This document shows, in pieces, positions 8,475 to 17,053 of a stretch of 35,080 bases of DNA. The notes under the pieces were generated by a model. The model did no database searches. It saw only the letters and a list, made by a program, of their open reading frames with translations, and was not told the DNA's origin. Within the stretch, counting starts at the first letter, position 1. The number at the start of each line of letters is the position of its first letter. Position numbers and translations under genes: made by a program. Source of the stretch: Candidatus Zixiibacteriota bacterium (GTDB lineage: Bacteria > Zixibacteria > MSB-5A5 > GN15 > PGXB01); the NCBI GenBank assembly GCA_020058225.1, contig JAGVEJ010000089.1, positions 1 through 35,080 of the forward strand, in the 5' to 3' direction.

Positions 8475-9449
8475 ATGGATAAAATAAAAACAGCCGTCAT
8501 TGGGGTCGGAGCTCTGGGAAAACATCATGCGCGATGGTATAAGAATATCAAGGAATCGGAGCTCATTGGCGTCTATGATATTGATAAAACAAAATGCCTA
8601 CAAGTGGCCACCGATTTGGACGTAATTCCGTTCGCCGATTTATCTGACGTCTTTAATAAAGTAGATGCCGTCTCTATCGCCGTTCCGACAGTGAATCATT
8701 TTGAGATAACCTCGGAATTTATCCGAAACAAAATCCACTGTTTGGTTGAGAAGCCTATTGCGGCGTCGTTCGATGAAGCTTCTGCTCTCACGCAGATGTC
8801 CAAAGAATATAACACTACGGTTGCCGTTGGGCATATCGAAAGATTTAATCCGGCCATCAAAGCCTTGCGGGAATATAATATCAAGCCGCGGTTCATCGAG
8901 GCGCATCGATTGGCAATGTTCGATCCTCGCGGTACCGATGTAGCCGTCATTCTTGATTTAATGATACATGATATTGAACTATCGCTTCATCTGACAAAAT
9001 CAAAAGTGAAAAATATTGAAGCATCAGCGGTGGCGGTAATCTCTGATATGGCTGATATCGCCAATGCCCGACTCACTTTTGAAAATGGGGCGGTGGCCAA
9101 CTTGACCGCCAGCCGGATTTCTCTTCGCCCAATGCGTAAGTTGCGCATTTTCCAAAAATCAGGATATTTCTCGCTCGATCTGGCGGAAAGGCAGGCGGAT
9201 ATATATCGCCTTGCCGATGGTAATTCGTCAGATATTGGAATGAGGATACCGCTTGGGAAATCAGGGCGGGATATTGTCTATAATAAAGCCGGCAATAAAG
9301 ACGATGACATGCTCTGTCTGGAATTAACAGATTTTCTTCAGGCAATAATTGAGAATCGGCCGCCTCAGGTTACAGTAGAGTCGGCGGCTGAGGCCCTAAG
9401 GGTCGCCATTGAAATAGAAAAAATTGGCATAAACGCCGCCGGTTTCTGA
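8475..9449 (+). CDS. Gfo/Idh/MocA-family NAD(P)-dependent oxidoreductase in the lipid A cluster
   Basis: This 324-residue enzyme starts with a Rossmann fold (VIGVGALGKHHARWY, residues 8-22) and has the family's EKP motif at 92-94 (CLVEKPIAA). It continues with the alpha/beta substrate domain, including GHIERFNPA and DLMIHDIELS, where the conserved histidine lies. It follows lpxA by 59 bases and precedes lpxB by 72. The family oxidises sugar hydroxyls. In lipid A contexts the characterised relative is GnnA, which makes the 3-keto intermediate of UDP-GlcNAc3N together with the aminotransferase GnnB. No aminotransferase is adjacent here, so the exact reaction is open. Assignment to the superfamily is firm; the substrate is inference. 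Confidence 0.9.
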   Translation: MDKIKTAVIGVGALGKHHARWYKNIKESELIGVYDIDKTKCLQVATDLDVIPFADLSDVFNKVDAVSIAVPTVNHFEITSEFIRNKIHCLVEKPIAASFDEASALTQMSKEYNTTVAVGHIERFNPAIKALREYNIKPRFIEAHRLAMFDPRGTDVAVILDLMIHDIELSLHLTKSKVKNIEASAVAVISDMADIANARLTFENGAVANLTASRISLRPMRKLRIFQKSGYFSLDLAERQADIYRLADGNSSDIGMRIPLGKSGRDIVYNKAGNKDDDMLCLELTDFLQAIIENRPPQVTVESAAEALRVAIEIEKIGINAAGF

Positions 9450-9521
9450 TCTAATACTATTTCAAAAAGATAACTGATTTTCTTTATTCCCTTAACATAT
9501 CTAAATGATTAATTTCAAGGC

Positions 9522-10628
9522 ATGACTGCAATTTTTATTTCCGCCGGAGATCCCTCGGGGGATATTGCCGGTTCGCTATTAATAAAGCAATTAAGATTGA
9601 ATTCCTCGGAATTGCAAATTTCTGGTCTTGGCGGCAGAAGGATGAAAGAGCTTGGGCAAGAACAATTGGCTTCGGGAGATCAACTTGCTGTGCTGGGATT
9701 TTGGGAGGTGGCAAAGAAATATTATTTCTTTAAGCGATTAATGGATAATGCTATATCCTTAATCGAAAGAGAACAGCCAAAGGCGATTGTTTTTATTGAC
9801 TACCCGGGATTTAACCTGCGTTTGGCTAAGAGGGTAAGATCGTTTGGCATACCCATTATATATTATATCTCTCCACAAATTTGGGCTTGGGGTGGGGGAA
9901 GAATTAAAGAGATTGCCCAAAATATAGATTTGATGTTATTGATTCTTCCTTTTGAAGCAGAAATTTACGAAAGAGCGGGGATCAGAAATCAATTTGTTGG
10001 ACATTATCTTCTTGATGATATTGACGCACATCTGGTAAAATCCCCCTACAATATCAATTCCAACCTAATTTCTCTTCTCCCGGGATCACGGCCGCAGGAG
10101 GTGGAAAGAATGTTGCCGGTGATGCTGAAGACTACCGAATTGCTTGCGGTACAGGGGAAATGGCGGTTTGTTGTGGCGGCAATGGAAGGAAATATTGATT
10201 ATGACAGGTATATGAAAAAATTCAAGAGTTCAGTGGATATTGTTGTGGAAAAAACACGCGAGTTGATTGCGCAAAGCAAACTGGTTATAACCTCATCGGG
10301 AACGGCAACCCTTGAGACAGGAATCATAGGCCGGCCGATGATTGTCATTTACAAAACCGGATGGATTACTTATGCCATTGCCAAAAATCTGGTTAAGCTT
10401 GATAAGATAGCCTTGATAAATATTGCCGGCGGGAAAAAAATTGTTCCGGAGTTGATTCAATCCTCTGCGAATCCAAAAAACATCGCCAAAGAGGCATTAC
10501 AGTTTCTTGAGAATGCGGAATTATCCCGAAAGACCACGCTGGAGCTAAATAGTGTGACAGACAGACTTGGAACATGCGGGGCAAGCAAACTGGCCGCCGA
10601 TGCCATTTGGGAGTTTATAAAGTGCTGA
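9522..10628 (+). CDS. lpxB: Lipid-A-disaccharide synthase
   Basis: This 368-residue GT19 glycosyltransferase begins with the LpxB signature ISAGDPSGDIAGSLL (6-20). It continues with FIDYPGFNLRLAKRVRSFGIP, YYISPQIWAWGGGRIKEI and LLPGSRPQEVERMLPVML in conserved order, then the C-terminal STSSGTATLE-like donor site (here ITSSGTATLETGIIGRPMIV). It joins UDP-2,3-diacylglucosamine and lipid X into the lipid A disaccharide at the inner membrane. The ATG at 9522 has only a short AAGG close upstream. The stop overlaps the waaA GTG start by 7 bases. lpxH or an equivalent pyrophosphatase is not in the window. Confidence 0.95.
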   Translation: MTAIFISAGDPSGDIAGSLLIKQLRLNSSELQISGLGGRRMKELGQEQLASGDQLAVLGFWEVAKKYYFFKRLMDNAISLIEREQPKAIVFIDYPGFNLRLAKRVRSFGIPIIYYISPQIWAWGGGRIKEIAQNIDLMLLILPFEAEIYERAGIRNQFVGHYLLDDIDAHLVKSPYNINSNLISLLPGSRPQEVERMLPVMLKTTELLAVQGKWRFVVAAMEGNIDYDRYMKKFKSSVDIVVEKTRELIAQSKLVITSSGTATLETGIIGRPMIVIYKTGWITYAIAKNLVKLDKIALINIAGGKKIVPELIQSSANPKNIAKEALQFLENAELSRKTTLELNSVTDRLGTCGASKLAADAIWEFIKC

Positions 10629-11905
10629 TCATATATAAAATATTTACCTTAATTGTCTATTATTGCACCCTGCCTTATACATTTTGGGCGCATATATTCG
10701 GTTCGAGAAAATGGAAGGATAGACTTGGATATATTAGAGATATTTCGAACAATAAGGATAAAAAGCCGATTTGGATACATGCCTCGTCAATGGGGGAGGT
10801 TAAGGTTCTGTCAATTCTCGCAAACCACTTAAAAAAACAAGATAAGCGAATGATATTTTATATCACGGTCATGACCGAAACCGGTTATCAAAGGGCTTCC
10901 AGTTTTGCTAAAGGAAAAATGCCGGTGAGTTTTATGCCGCTGGATTATGCGGCTCCCTTGAGAAGATTCTTGGAAAGGGTCAAACCATCTGCGGCAATTT
11001 TTATTGAGACGGAAATCTGGCCCAATGCGGCTCTGGAACTGGCAAGGAGAGAAATTCCTCTATTTTTGGCCAACGGAAGATTGTCGGATAAGGCCGGAAA
11101 GAGATATCGCCTATTCAAATCGGGATTGAAGAAGGTTTTCGCCTGTTACAAGCAATTGTTCGTCCAGAGTGAGCAGGATAGAGCCAGATATTTGGCAATA
11201 GGGGCAAAGGAGGATCAAATTCAGGTTATGGGTAGTCTTAAATTTGACGCCCCCATGGAGCCGATTCTGCCGGCCAGAAAAAAACAGCTTCGGGAATTAT
11301 TGCCATTTGCGGACGGTGACAGAATATTCATTGCCGGTTCAACCAGAGAAAAAGAGAACGAGATAATTCTAAATATATTTAAAAAAATTAACTCCGATTT
11401 TGCAAATCTTCGGTTGATTTTGGCGCCGCGTCATCTCGATAAAATAGATGAAATATGCTCAAAGGCAGATGCATTTGGACTACCATATATCAAGTTTTCG
11501 CAGTTACCTTCCCTCAATAAAAAACCGGTTGTCATTGTAGATAAAATGGGGATATTAAATGACCTGTATCATATATCTGATATCGCCTTTGTGGGCGGGA
11601 CATTGGTTGAAATTGGCGGCCATAATATTTTGGAGCCGGTGTGGGCGGGAATACCGGCGTTTTTTGGGAAATCGACCTTTAATGTGACGGACAGTGCGGA
11701 ATATGTTATGGAAAACAATTACGGCGGGGTTGTTAAAGATGAAGATGATTTGATTTTTACCCTTCGTGAATTTCTTTTTGGGAAAAAGCATTTTCGGAAA
11801 AAGGGCATAAATTCAGATGAGCCATCCCGCGCAAGTCATACCGCTAAATTAATATTGGAGCATTTGCGGAATAATGGAAAAGATATGGTTGAAGATAATC
11901 GATAG
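10622..11905 (+). CDS. waaA: 3-deoxy-D-manno-octulosonic acid (Kdo) transferase
   Basis: This Kdo transferase (GT30) attaches Kdo to lipid IVA at the cytoplasmic face of the inner membrane. With the GTG start at 10622 it is 427 residues, the usual length. The frame is open further upstream to an ATG at 10574, but that would add 16 residues that only read through the lpxB end. The N-terminus is a single membrane anchor (IIYKIFTLIVYYCTLPYTFW). HASSMGEV holds the family's catalytic Glu (residue 59 by this start). FIETEIWPN, FVQSEQDRARY and FVGGTLVEIGGHNILEP are characteristic. It overlaps lpxB by 7 bases and lpxK by 32. How many Kdo residues it adds cannot be read from sequence. Confidence 0.95.
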   Translation: MLIIYKIFTLIVYYCTLPYTFWAHIFGSRKWKDRLGYIRDISNNKDKKPIWIHASSMGEVKVLSILANHLKKQDKRMIFYITVMTETGYQRASSFAKGKMPVSFMPLDYAAPLRRFLERVKPSAAIFIETEIWPNAALELARREIPLFLANGRLSDKAGKRYRLFKSGLKKVFACYKQLFVQSEQDRARYLAIGAKEDQIQVMGSLKFDAPMEPILPARKKQLRELLPFADGDRIFIAGSTREKENEIILNIFKKINSDFANLRLILAPRHLDKIDEICSKADAFGLPYIKFSQLPSLNKKPVVIVDKMGILNDLYHISDIAFVGGTLVEIGGHNILEPVWAGIPAFFGKSTFNVTDSAEYVMENNYGGVVKDEDDLIFTLREFLFGKKHFRKKGINSDEPSRASHTAKLILEHLRNNGKDMVEDNR

Positions 11906-12947
11906 CCGGTCAAATCCGCTATACTGGCCATTATTATTTTTGCTCTGGGTAATCTCCCAATTCTATCGGGCAGGACTATTCATTTCTAATTTGGTAACAA
12001 GGGTAAAAATAAGGACTACAGCCCCGCTTGTTTCTATCGGCAATTTGACTGTCGGGGGAAGCGGTAAAACGCCGTTGGTTATGGAAATCGCCCGATATAT
12101 GCTTGGCAAGAAGCTCAAAGTTGCCGTTGTATCCTCCGGCTATGGAAGGAGCAATACCGCCGATATTGATTTCATCGCTGGCCAGATAAATGGGATACAA
12201 ATTGGAGTGGATGATGTTGGCGATGAAGTGAAGATGATGGCCGAGTCATTGCCGGGCGTGATTTTTGGAATTTCCCGCATAAAAGCCGCCGCCGCCGGAA
12301 GAATCGACCGTAATTATAATCCGGATATTATAATTGTTGATGATGCCTTTCAGCATAGGAAGTTGTATCGTGATTTAAATCTTCTGGTAATTGACTCATC
12401 TTTTGATACTAAGCGTGAGCGTTTATTTCCCTTTGGACGGTTGAGAGAACCATTGGGCGCTATCAAGCGGGCCAATACCTTGATAATAACCAAAGCCAAC
12501 TGGGGAAGTGCGGTTGAGATACTCGCATCATTCTTGAAACAGCATTTCAATAAAGAATCGATATTGAAAGTATATTACCTCAATGATGAAATAATATCTT
12601 TGGATAAGCGGTTATCCATTGAAAATATTCAGGATTGCCGAATATATTTTTTTGCGGGAATCGGCAATTTTGGCGCCATGGGAACGCATATTAAAAAGAT
12701 ATTCCCCAACCTCGCAGGATTACGGTCTTTCCCCGATCATTGCCGTTATACGCATTCGGATATTAAGCGTATAAAGGGTGATGTAGAAAAATATCAGGTT
12801 GAATATCTATTGACTACTCTTAAAGATTTTGTCAAGGTCAGGAATTTTGATTTTGGCGTTCCGATATATTATCTTGGCCTGCAATTGGATTTTGGCCTTG
12901 AAGGCGATAAACTGTTTTCGAAACTTGATGGATTGCTAAAGAAATAA
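11874..12947 (+). CDS. lpxK: Tetraacyldisaccharide 4'-kinase
   Basis: This 357-residue protein has an N-terminal hydrophobic segment (~15-40) anchoring it to the inner membrane. A Walker A loop follows, GNLTVGGSGKTPL (57-68), then VSSGYGR, and IIVDDAFQHRKLYRDL with D156/D157 and H161, all typical of LpxK. It phosphorylates the 4' position of the lipid A disaccharide using ATP. The start overlaps the waaA end by 32 bases; GGAA just before the ATG is a weak ribosome site, so translational coupling is likely. In E. coli LpxK acts before WaaA; here the gene order is reversed, which says nothing about reaction order. It ends 2 bases before nadB. Confidence 0.95.
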   Translation: MEKIWLKIIDSRSNPLYWPLLFLLWVISQFYRAGLFISNLVTRVKIRTTAPLVSIGNLTVGGSGKTPLVMEIARYMLGKKLKVAVVSSGYGRSNTADIDFIAGQINGIQIGVDDVGDEVKMMAESLPGVIFGISRIKAAAAGRIDRNYNPDIIIVDDAFQHRKLYRDLNLLVIDSSFDTKRERLFPFGRLREPLGAIKRANTLIITKANWGSAVEILASFLKQHFNKESILKVYYLNDEIISLDKRLSIENIQDCRIYFFAGIGNFGAMGTHIKKIFPNLAGLRSFPDHCRYTHSDIKRIKGDVEKYQVEYLLTTLKDFVKVRNFDFGVPIYYLGLQLDFGLEGDKLFSKLDGLLKK

Positions 12948-12949
12948 TT

Positions 12950-14563
12950 ATGGAAAGAAACTATGACTTTCTGGTTGTCGGTTCAGGCATCGCCGGTTTA
13001 TTTTTTGCCCAGAAGGTTGCCAATTTAATGCCTGAAGCTCAAGTAGCGGTTATTACCAAAAAGAGTGAGACCGATTCCAATACCAACTATGCACAGGGTG
13101 GGATAGCAACCGTCATATCACCCATAGACAGTTTTAATTCGCATATTAAAGATACGTTGGTAGCAGGCGCCGGGTTATGTCATAAGCAGATTGTAGAAAA
13201 GATAGTCCGTTCCGGACCGGGGGTCATAAATAAATTGGTAGAAATCGGGGTGCGGTTTACCGAAGAAAAGGGGAAATATGATCTCGGGCGCGAAGGAGGA
13301 CATTCGACCAATCGGGTGGTGCATGCCGCCGACCTCACCGGACGCGAAATCGAACGGGCGCTTTTGACCTCATGCCGGAGAAAGAAAAATATCGATATAT
13401 ATCGGGATACCATAGGCCTTGATTTGATAACATACCGGTTCCGCGGCAAGAAGCGATGCGGCGGGGTCTATACATTTTCTCAGAATAGAAGGGAATTCAA
13501 CAGCTTTTTTGCACCGGTAATTATGCTGGCCACCGGCGGAACAGGCCAGGTCTATTATAATACAACCAATCCTTCGATTGCCACCGGCGATGGTATCGCT
13601 ATGGCTTATCGGGCCGGGGCGCGAGTTGGGAATGTTGAATTTATACAATTTCATCCAACCACGCTCTATAGTCCCAGTCGCAAGCCATTTCTTATTTCTG
13701 AAGCGGTTCGCGGCGAGGGAGGTATTCTAATAAATTCCACCGGTAAGAGGTTTATGAGAAAATATCATCCTCTTAAGGAACTTGCCCCGCGCGATATTGT
13801 CGCTCGTGCCATCGATAATGAGCTGAAAGAATATGGCGATGATTGCGTTTATCTTGATATCAGTCACCTTCCAAAAGCTTTTGTCAAGCGGAGATTCCCC
13901 AATATCTATAAAGAATGCTACCGCCGAGGATTGAATATCACCAGCGACCCGATTCCGGTAGTGCCATCGGCGCACTATATGTGCGGAGGAGTCGTCGCCA
14001 ACCTTAGCGGTAAAACGGATATTGAAGGTCTGTTTGTTTGCGGCGAGACTGCCTTTACGGGGATGCATGGCGCCAATCGCTTGGCATCAAATTCACTTCT
14101 CGAGGCGGTGGTTATGGCGGATATGGCCGCTGACGCCGCAGTAGATTTTCGAAAAAGTCAGAAATTTCCGGAATTCCCTTCTGCGGAAAAATGGCTCCAC
14201 TCATCAATTATCAGAAAGAAAGAAAAGATAGTTATATCCTATGACAGGTTATTCTTGCGGAAATTAATGTCGGATTTTGTCGGGATAGTCCGCTCGCAGG
14301 ACCGTCTTAAAATGGCGCATGAGCGAGTTAAGATGATTCTTAAATCGATTGAGTCATATTATTTAAGTCAACCGGCGTCTCATGCCATAGTGGAACTGCG
14401 AAATATGGCGTTGGTAGCCGAATTGATTATCCGGTCGGCGTCGCGCCGAAAGGAATCACGCGGCTTGCACTATGTCATTGATTATCCAAAAACCGACGAT
14501 ATTCACTGGAAACGAGATACAATTATAAGACCTCCTTCATACGGACAGGCAGAAAAGCGATAA
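12950..14563 (+). CDS. nadB: L-aspartate oxidase
   Basis: This 537-residue flavoprotein oxidises L-aspartate to iminoaspartate, the first step of de novo NAD synthesis. The N-terminal FAD-binding loop is GSGIAG (11-16). NTNYAQGGIATV, GREGGHSTNRVVHAADLTG and EFIQFHPTTLY follow, then SEAVRGEGGILINSTGKRFM, PRDIVARAID, PSAHYMCGG and HGANRLASNSLLEAVV, the standard succinate dehydrogenase/NadB order. A C-terminal helical domain of ~130 residues with the SRRKESRGLHY motif completes it. The start is 2 bases after lpxK, so it is part of the same transcript. nadA and nadC are not in the window. Confidence 0.95.
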   Translation: MERNYDFLVVGSGIAGLFFAQKVANLMPEAQVAVITKKSETDSNTNYAQGGIATVISPIDSFNSHIKDTLVAGAGLCHKQIVEKIVRSGPGVINKLVEIGVRFTEEKGKYDLGREGGHSTNRVVHAADLTGREIERALLTSCRRKKNIDIYRDTIGLDLITYRFRGKKRCGGVYTFSQNRREFNSFFAPVIMLATGGTGQVYYNTTNPSIATGDGIAMAYRAGARVGNVEFIQFHPTTLYSPSRKPFLISEAVRGEGGILINSTGKRFMRKYHPLKELAPRDIVARAIDNELKEYGDDCVYLDISHLPKAFVKRRFPNIYKECYRRGLNITSDPIPVVPSAHYMCGGVVANLSGKTDIEGLFVCGETAFTGMHGANRLASNSLLEAVVMADMAADAAVDFRKSQKFPEFPSAEKWLHSSIIRKKEKIVISYDRLFLRKLMSDFVGIVRSQDRLKMAHERVKMILKSIESYYLSQPASHAIVELRNMALVAELIIRSASRRKESRGLHYVIDYPKTDDIHWKRDTIIRPPSYGQAEKR

Positions 14564-14581
14564 ATTGGAAAGGATTACTAA

Positions 14582-16123
14582 ATGGCAATTGCGGATGAAA
14601 TGATTCTGGTACTTGATTTTGGTTCCCAATATACCCAGCTGATTGCCCGTCGCGTTCGCGAAGAAAATATCTACTGCGAAATAGCGCCGTATAATACCGA
14701 CCTGTCGCTTTATACCGACCGAAATATCAAAGGATATATTCTCTCCGGAGGTCCGGCGTCGGTAAAGGAATCAGGGTCTCCTCGCTTGGATGAATCATTC
14801 TATACTACGGATAGGCCGATTTTGGGAATATGCTACGGTCTTCAGTTAATTGCGGATATTTTCGGGGGCGAGCTGGTACGCTCTGAAACCCGAGAATATG
14901 GCCCATCGCAGTTGAGCATTATCGCCGACAGCCCGCTATTGAAAAATGTTAAGAACGAAAGCCGGGTCTGGATGAGCCATGGCGATTCAATCAAGCAATT
15001 GCCATCGGGATTTAAATTGATTGCTTCCACGGCGACATTGCCGGCGGCGGCAGTACAATCGAATAATAATAAAATATTCGGCGTGCAGTTTCATCCTGAG
15101 GTGGCGCATACTGCTTTTGGGAAGGAAATCCTGCATAATTTTCTTTTTGATATTTGCGCCTGCAAAGGCGACTGGACCACCGAGTCATTTATTGAATCGA
15201 CCATCCGCAACCTACGGGAGAAACTTAATGATAAAAAGGTGGTTTTGGCGCTATCCGGCGGAGTCGATTCCACCGTTTGTGCGCTTTTGCTAAAAAGGGC
15301 CATTGGCCATAATTTGTATGCCATTTTTGTAGATAATGGCGTTTTGCGGAAAAATGAATTCGCCGATGTCACCATGATGCTTTCTTCGCTCGGATTAAAT
15401 CTTCGCCCAATTGATGCTTCCGCCCGCTTTCTGGAGAAATTGCGGGGAGTTGAAGATCCGGAACAGAAACGGAAAATTATCGGCAATCTTTTTATTGATG
15501 TTTTCGAAGAGGAAGCCCGCATAATCGGGGGGGTGGAATTTCTGGCTCAAGGAACATTGTATCCCGATGTCATCGAGTCTGTCTCATTCAAAGGGCCGTC
15601 GGCAACGATTAAGTCGCATCACAATGTCGGCGGGCTAAAAGAACGAATGCACTTGAAGCTGATTGAACCCTTGAGAGAACTTTTCAAGGATGAAGTTCGT
15701 CGTCTGGGAAGACAACTTGGCCTAAATGAGCAATTTGTGGGGCGACATCCCTTCCCGGGCCCGGGTCTGGCGGTGAGAATTATCGGTGAGATTACTTTGG
15801 AACGGCTGGCAATCTTGCGCGAGGCTGATGCCATCTATATCGAGGAATTGCGCAAGAATGACCAGTATGATAAAATCTGGCAGGCGTTTGCGGTTCTGCT
15901 TCCGGTGAAATCGGTCGGCGTGATGGGCGATGAGCGCACTTATGAGAATGTCATTGCATTACGCGCCGTAACATCCACCGATGGCATGACCGCTGATTGG
16001 GCCAAAATACCACATGAAATACTGGGGCATATATCGAATCGCATCATCAATGAAGTGCGCGGCGTCAACCGGGTGACTTACGATATATCATCGAAACCGC
16101 CGGCGACGATAGAGTGGGAGTGA
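14582..16123 (+). CDS. guaA: GMP synthase (glutamine-hydrolysing)
   Basis: This 513-residue enzyme converts XMP to GMP. The class I glutamine amidotransferase domain spans ~1-195: nucleophile C84 in LGICYGLQL, and H171/E173 in [10 protein letters not shown]. The ATP-pyrophosphatase domain follows with the PP-loop SGGVDS (225-230). The C-terminal dimerisation part has [12 protein letters not shown] and ends in KPPATIEWE, as in complete GuaA proteins. GGAAAGGA is placed about 9 bases before the ATG. It follows nadB by 18 bases and closes the biosynthetic block. A new promoter begins 8 bases after its stop. No guaB or purine operon genes are adjacent, so transcription with lipid A genes is probably incidental or growth-linked. 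Confidence 0.96.
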   Translation: MAIADEMILVLDFGSQYTQLIARRVREENIYCEIAPYNTDLSLYTDRNIKGYILSGGPASVKESGSPRLDESFYTTDRPILGICYGLQLIADIFGGELVRSETREYGPSQLSIIADSPLLKNVKNESRVWMSHGDSIKQLPSGFKLIASTATLPAAAVQSNNNKIFGVQFHPEVAHTAFGKEILHNFLFDICACKGDWTTESFIESTIRNLREKLNDKKVVLALSGGVDSTVCALLLKRAIGHNLYAIFVDNGVLRKNEFADVTMMLSSLGLNLRPIDASARFLEKLRGVEDPEQKRKIIGNLFIDVFEEEARIIGGVEFLAQGTLYPDVIESVSFKGPSATIKSHHNVGGLKERMHLKLIEPLRELFKDEVRRLGRQLGLNEQFVGRHPFPGPGLAVRIIGEITLERLAILREADAIYIEELRKNDQYDKIWQAFAVLLPVKSVGVMGDERTYENVIALRAVTSTDGMTADWAKIPHEILGHISNRIINEVRGVNRVTYDISSKPPATIEWE

Positions 16124-16130
16124 AAAAATA

Positions 16131-16158
16131 TTGACAAATCACCAACATTTGATATAAT
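16131..16158 (+). promoter_or_regulatory. Near-perfect sigma-70-type promoter before the DUF4145 gene
   Basis: TTGACA (16131-16136) and TATAAT (16153-16158) are both full consensus, with a 16-base spacer. It begins 8 bases after the guaA stop. The transcript would start near 16165 and have a ~40-base leader to the ATG at 16206. It is the best-matching promoter in the window, suggesting constitutive or repressor-controlled expression. Confidence 0.82.
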
Positions 16159-16205
16159 AAGGTCACTTTGCTATCGCGAGCGGATTTATTGGGGAAGTAA
16201 GATTA

Positions 16206-16913
16206 ATGAATGTTGAAATTCAAGAGTCATTGCCATATATCAATTCCTTCATTTGTCCACATTGTAACACTAGAGCCCAATTCAATCTAATTTTCCCCCA
16301 AATTGATCGTAAACGACGTGATGAATATGCCGCCAATATGAAAACTGCCATTTTTGTTGAAGATGACAGTGTTACATATACTTATTTAATTTGGAGATGC
16401 CAAGTCTGCGAGAAGCTAGTATTCCGCGCGAGTTCACAATATAGTACTTATGGTGACGCGAAAATTGTGGGGCAGTTCCCCAGCGGCATCAGGATTGATT
16501 CTGCTTTTGTGGACTGTGTTCCTCCTGAAATACTTGTTGACTATGAAAGTGCGCTGAAATGTTACGAATTTGATGAATATAGGCCCTCGGCAGCCATGTG
16601 CAGAAGAGCATTGCAGGCAAGTGTTTTGGAACAGGGTGCAGACCCCAGCAATGATCTTTTTACTCAGATTGATGAATTGAATAAAAAGAATCCGGATAGA
16701 TTTACCAATGATATCAAGGACTGGGCACATAGCATAAGAATATTTGGGAATTGGGGGGCGCATCCCGATAAAGATGGGCTGAAAGATGTGAATAAAGAAA
16801 TAGCAATGGAACTTCTCGAATTTATGAAATCCTATTTTCGCTACGTTTATCAAATGCCAAAAAAGGTTGCAGAAGCCCGGCAAAAGCAGAATCCGCAGAA
16901 GCCATCACCATAA
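16206..16913 (+). CDS. DUF4145-domain protein with N-terminal zinc ribbon
   Basis: This is a 235-residue protein. Two CxxC pairs, C17/C20 (FICPHCNTRAQF) and C65/C68 (IWRCQVCEKLVF), form a probable zinc ribbon. Residues ~115-215 match the DUF4145 pattern: RPSAAMCRRALQASVLEQGA, then IRIFGNWGAHPDKD, then ELLEFMKSYFRYVYQMP. The family's biochemical function is unknown; members are frequent in accessory DNA and near restriction or defence genes, which is suggestive only. The gene has its own consensus promoter and GGGGAAGTAAG before the ATG. It stands between housekeeping guaA and an accessory TPR gene. No nuclease, methylase or helicase is next to it. Confidence 0.82.
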   Translation: MNVEIQESLPYINSFICPHCNTRAQFNLIFPQIDRKRRDEYAANMKTAIFVEDDSVTYTYLIWRCQVCEKLVFRASSQYSTYGDAKIVGQFPSGIRIDSAFVDCVPPEILVDYESALKCYEFDEYRPSAAMCRRALQASVLEQGADPSNDLFTQIDELNKKNPDRFTNDIKDWAHSIRIFGNWGAHPDKDGLKDVNKEIAMELLEFMKSYFRYVYQMPKKVAEARQKQNPQKPSP

Positions 16914-17001
16914 GTGTTTGTAAGTGGCGAATCTCCATATTTTGCCCTGAATCATCTTCTTGGGGTAAACAACGCCCACAATCCCCGTCGCCCAAATTAT
17001 C

Positions 17002-17029
17002 TTGACTTTCCTCTCCCTTCGCATATATT
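17002..17029 (+). promoter_or_regulatory. Promoter of the membrane-anchored TPR gene
   Basis: TTGACT (17002-17007) and TATATT (17024-17029) have a 16-base spacer. The ATG at 17054 lies 24 bases beyond the -10 box, preceded by AGG at 17041-17043. The TPR gene is therefore probably transcribed independently of the DUF4145 gene. Confidence 0.65.
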
Positions 17030-17053
17030 CTACCCTATCAAGGTAGTTCTAAT

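Noticed and set aside
10574-10621. Upstream start for waaA inside lpxB
   Set aside because: It would add 16 residues with no resemblance to WaaA; GTG 10622 gives the normal length and a normal 7-base overlap.
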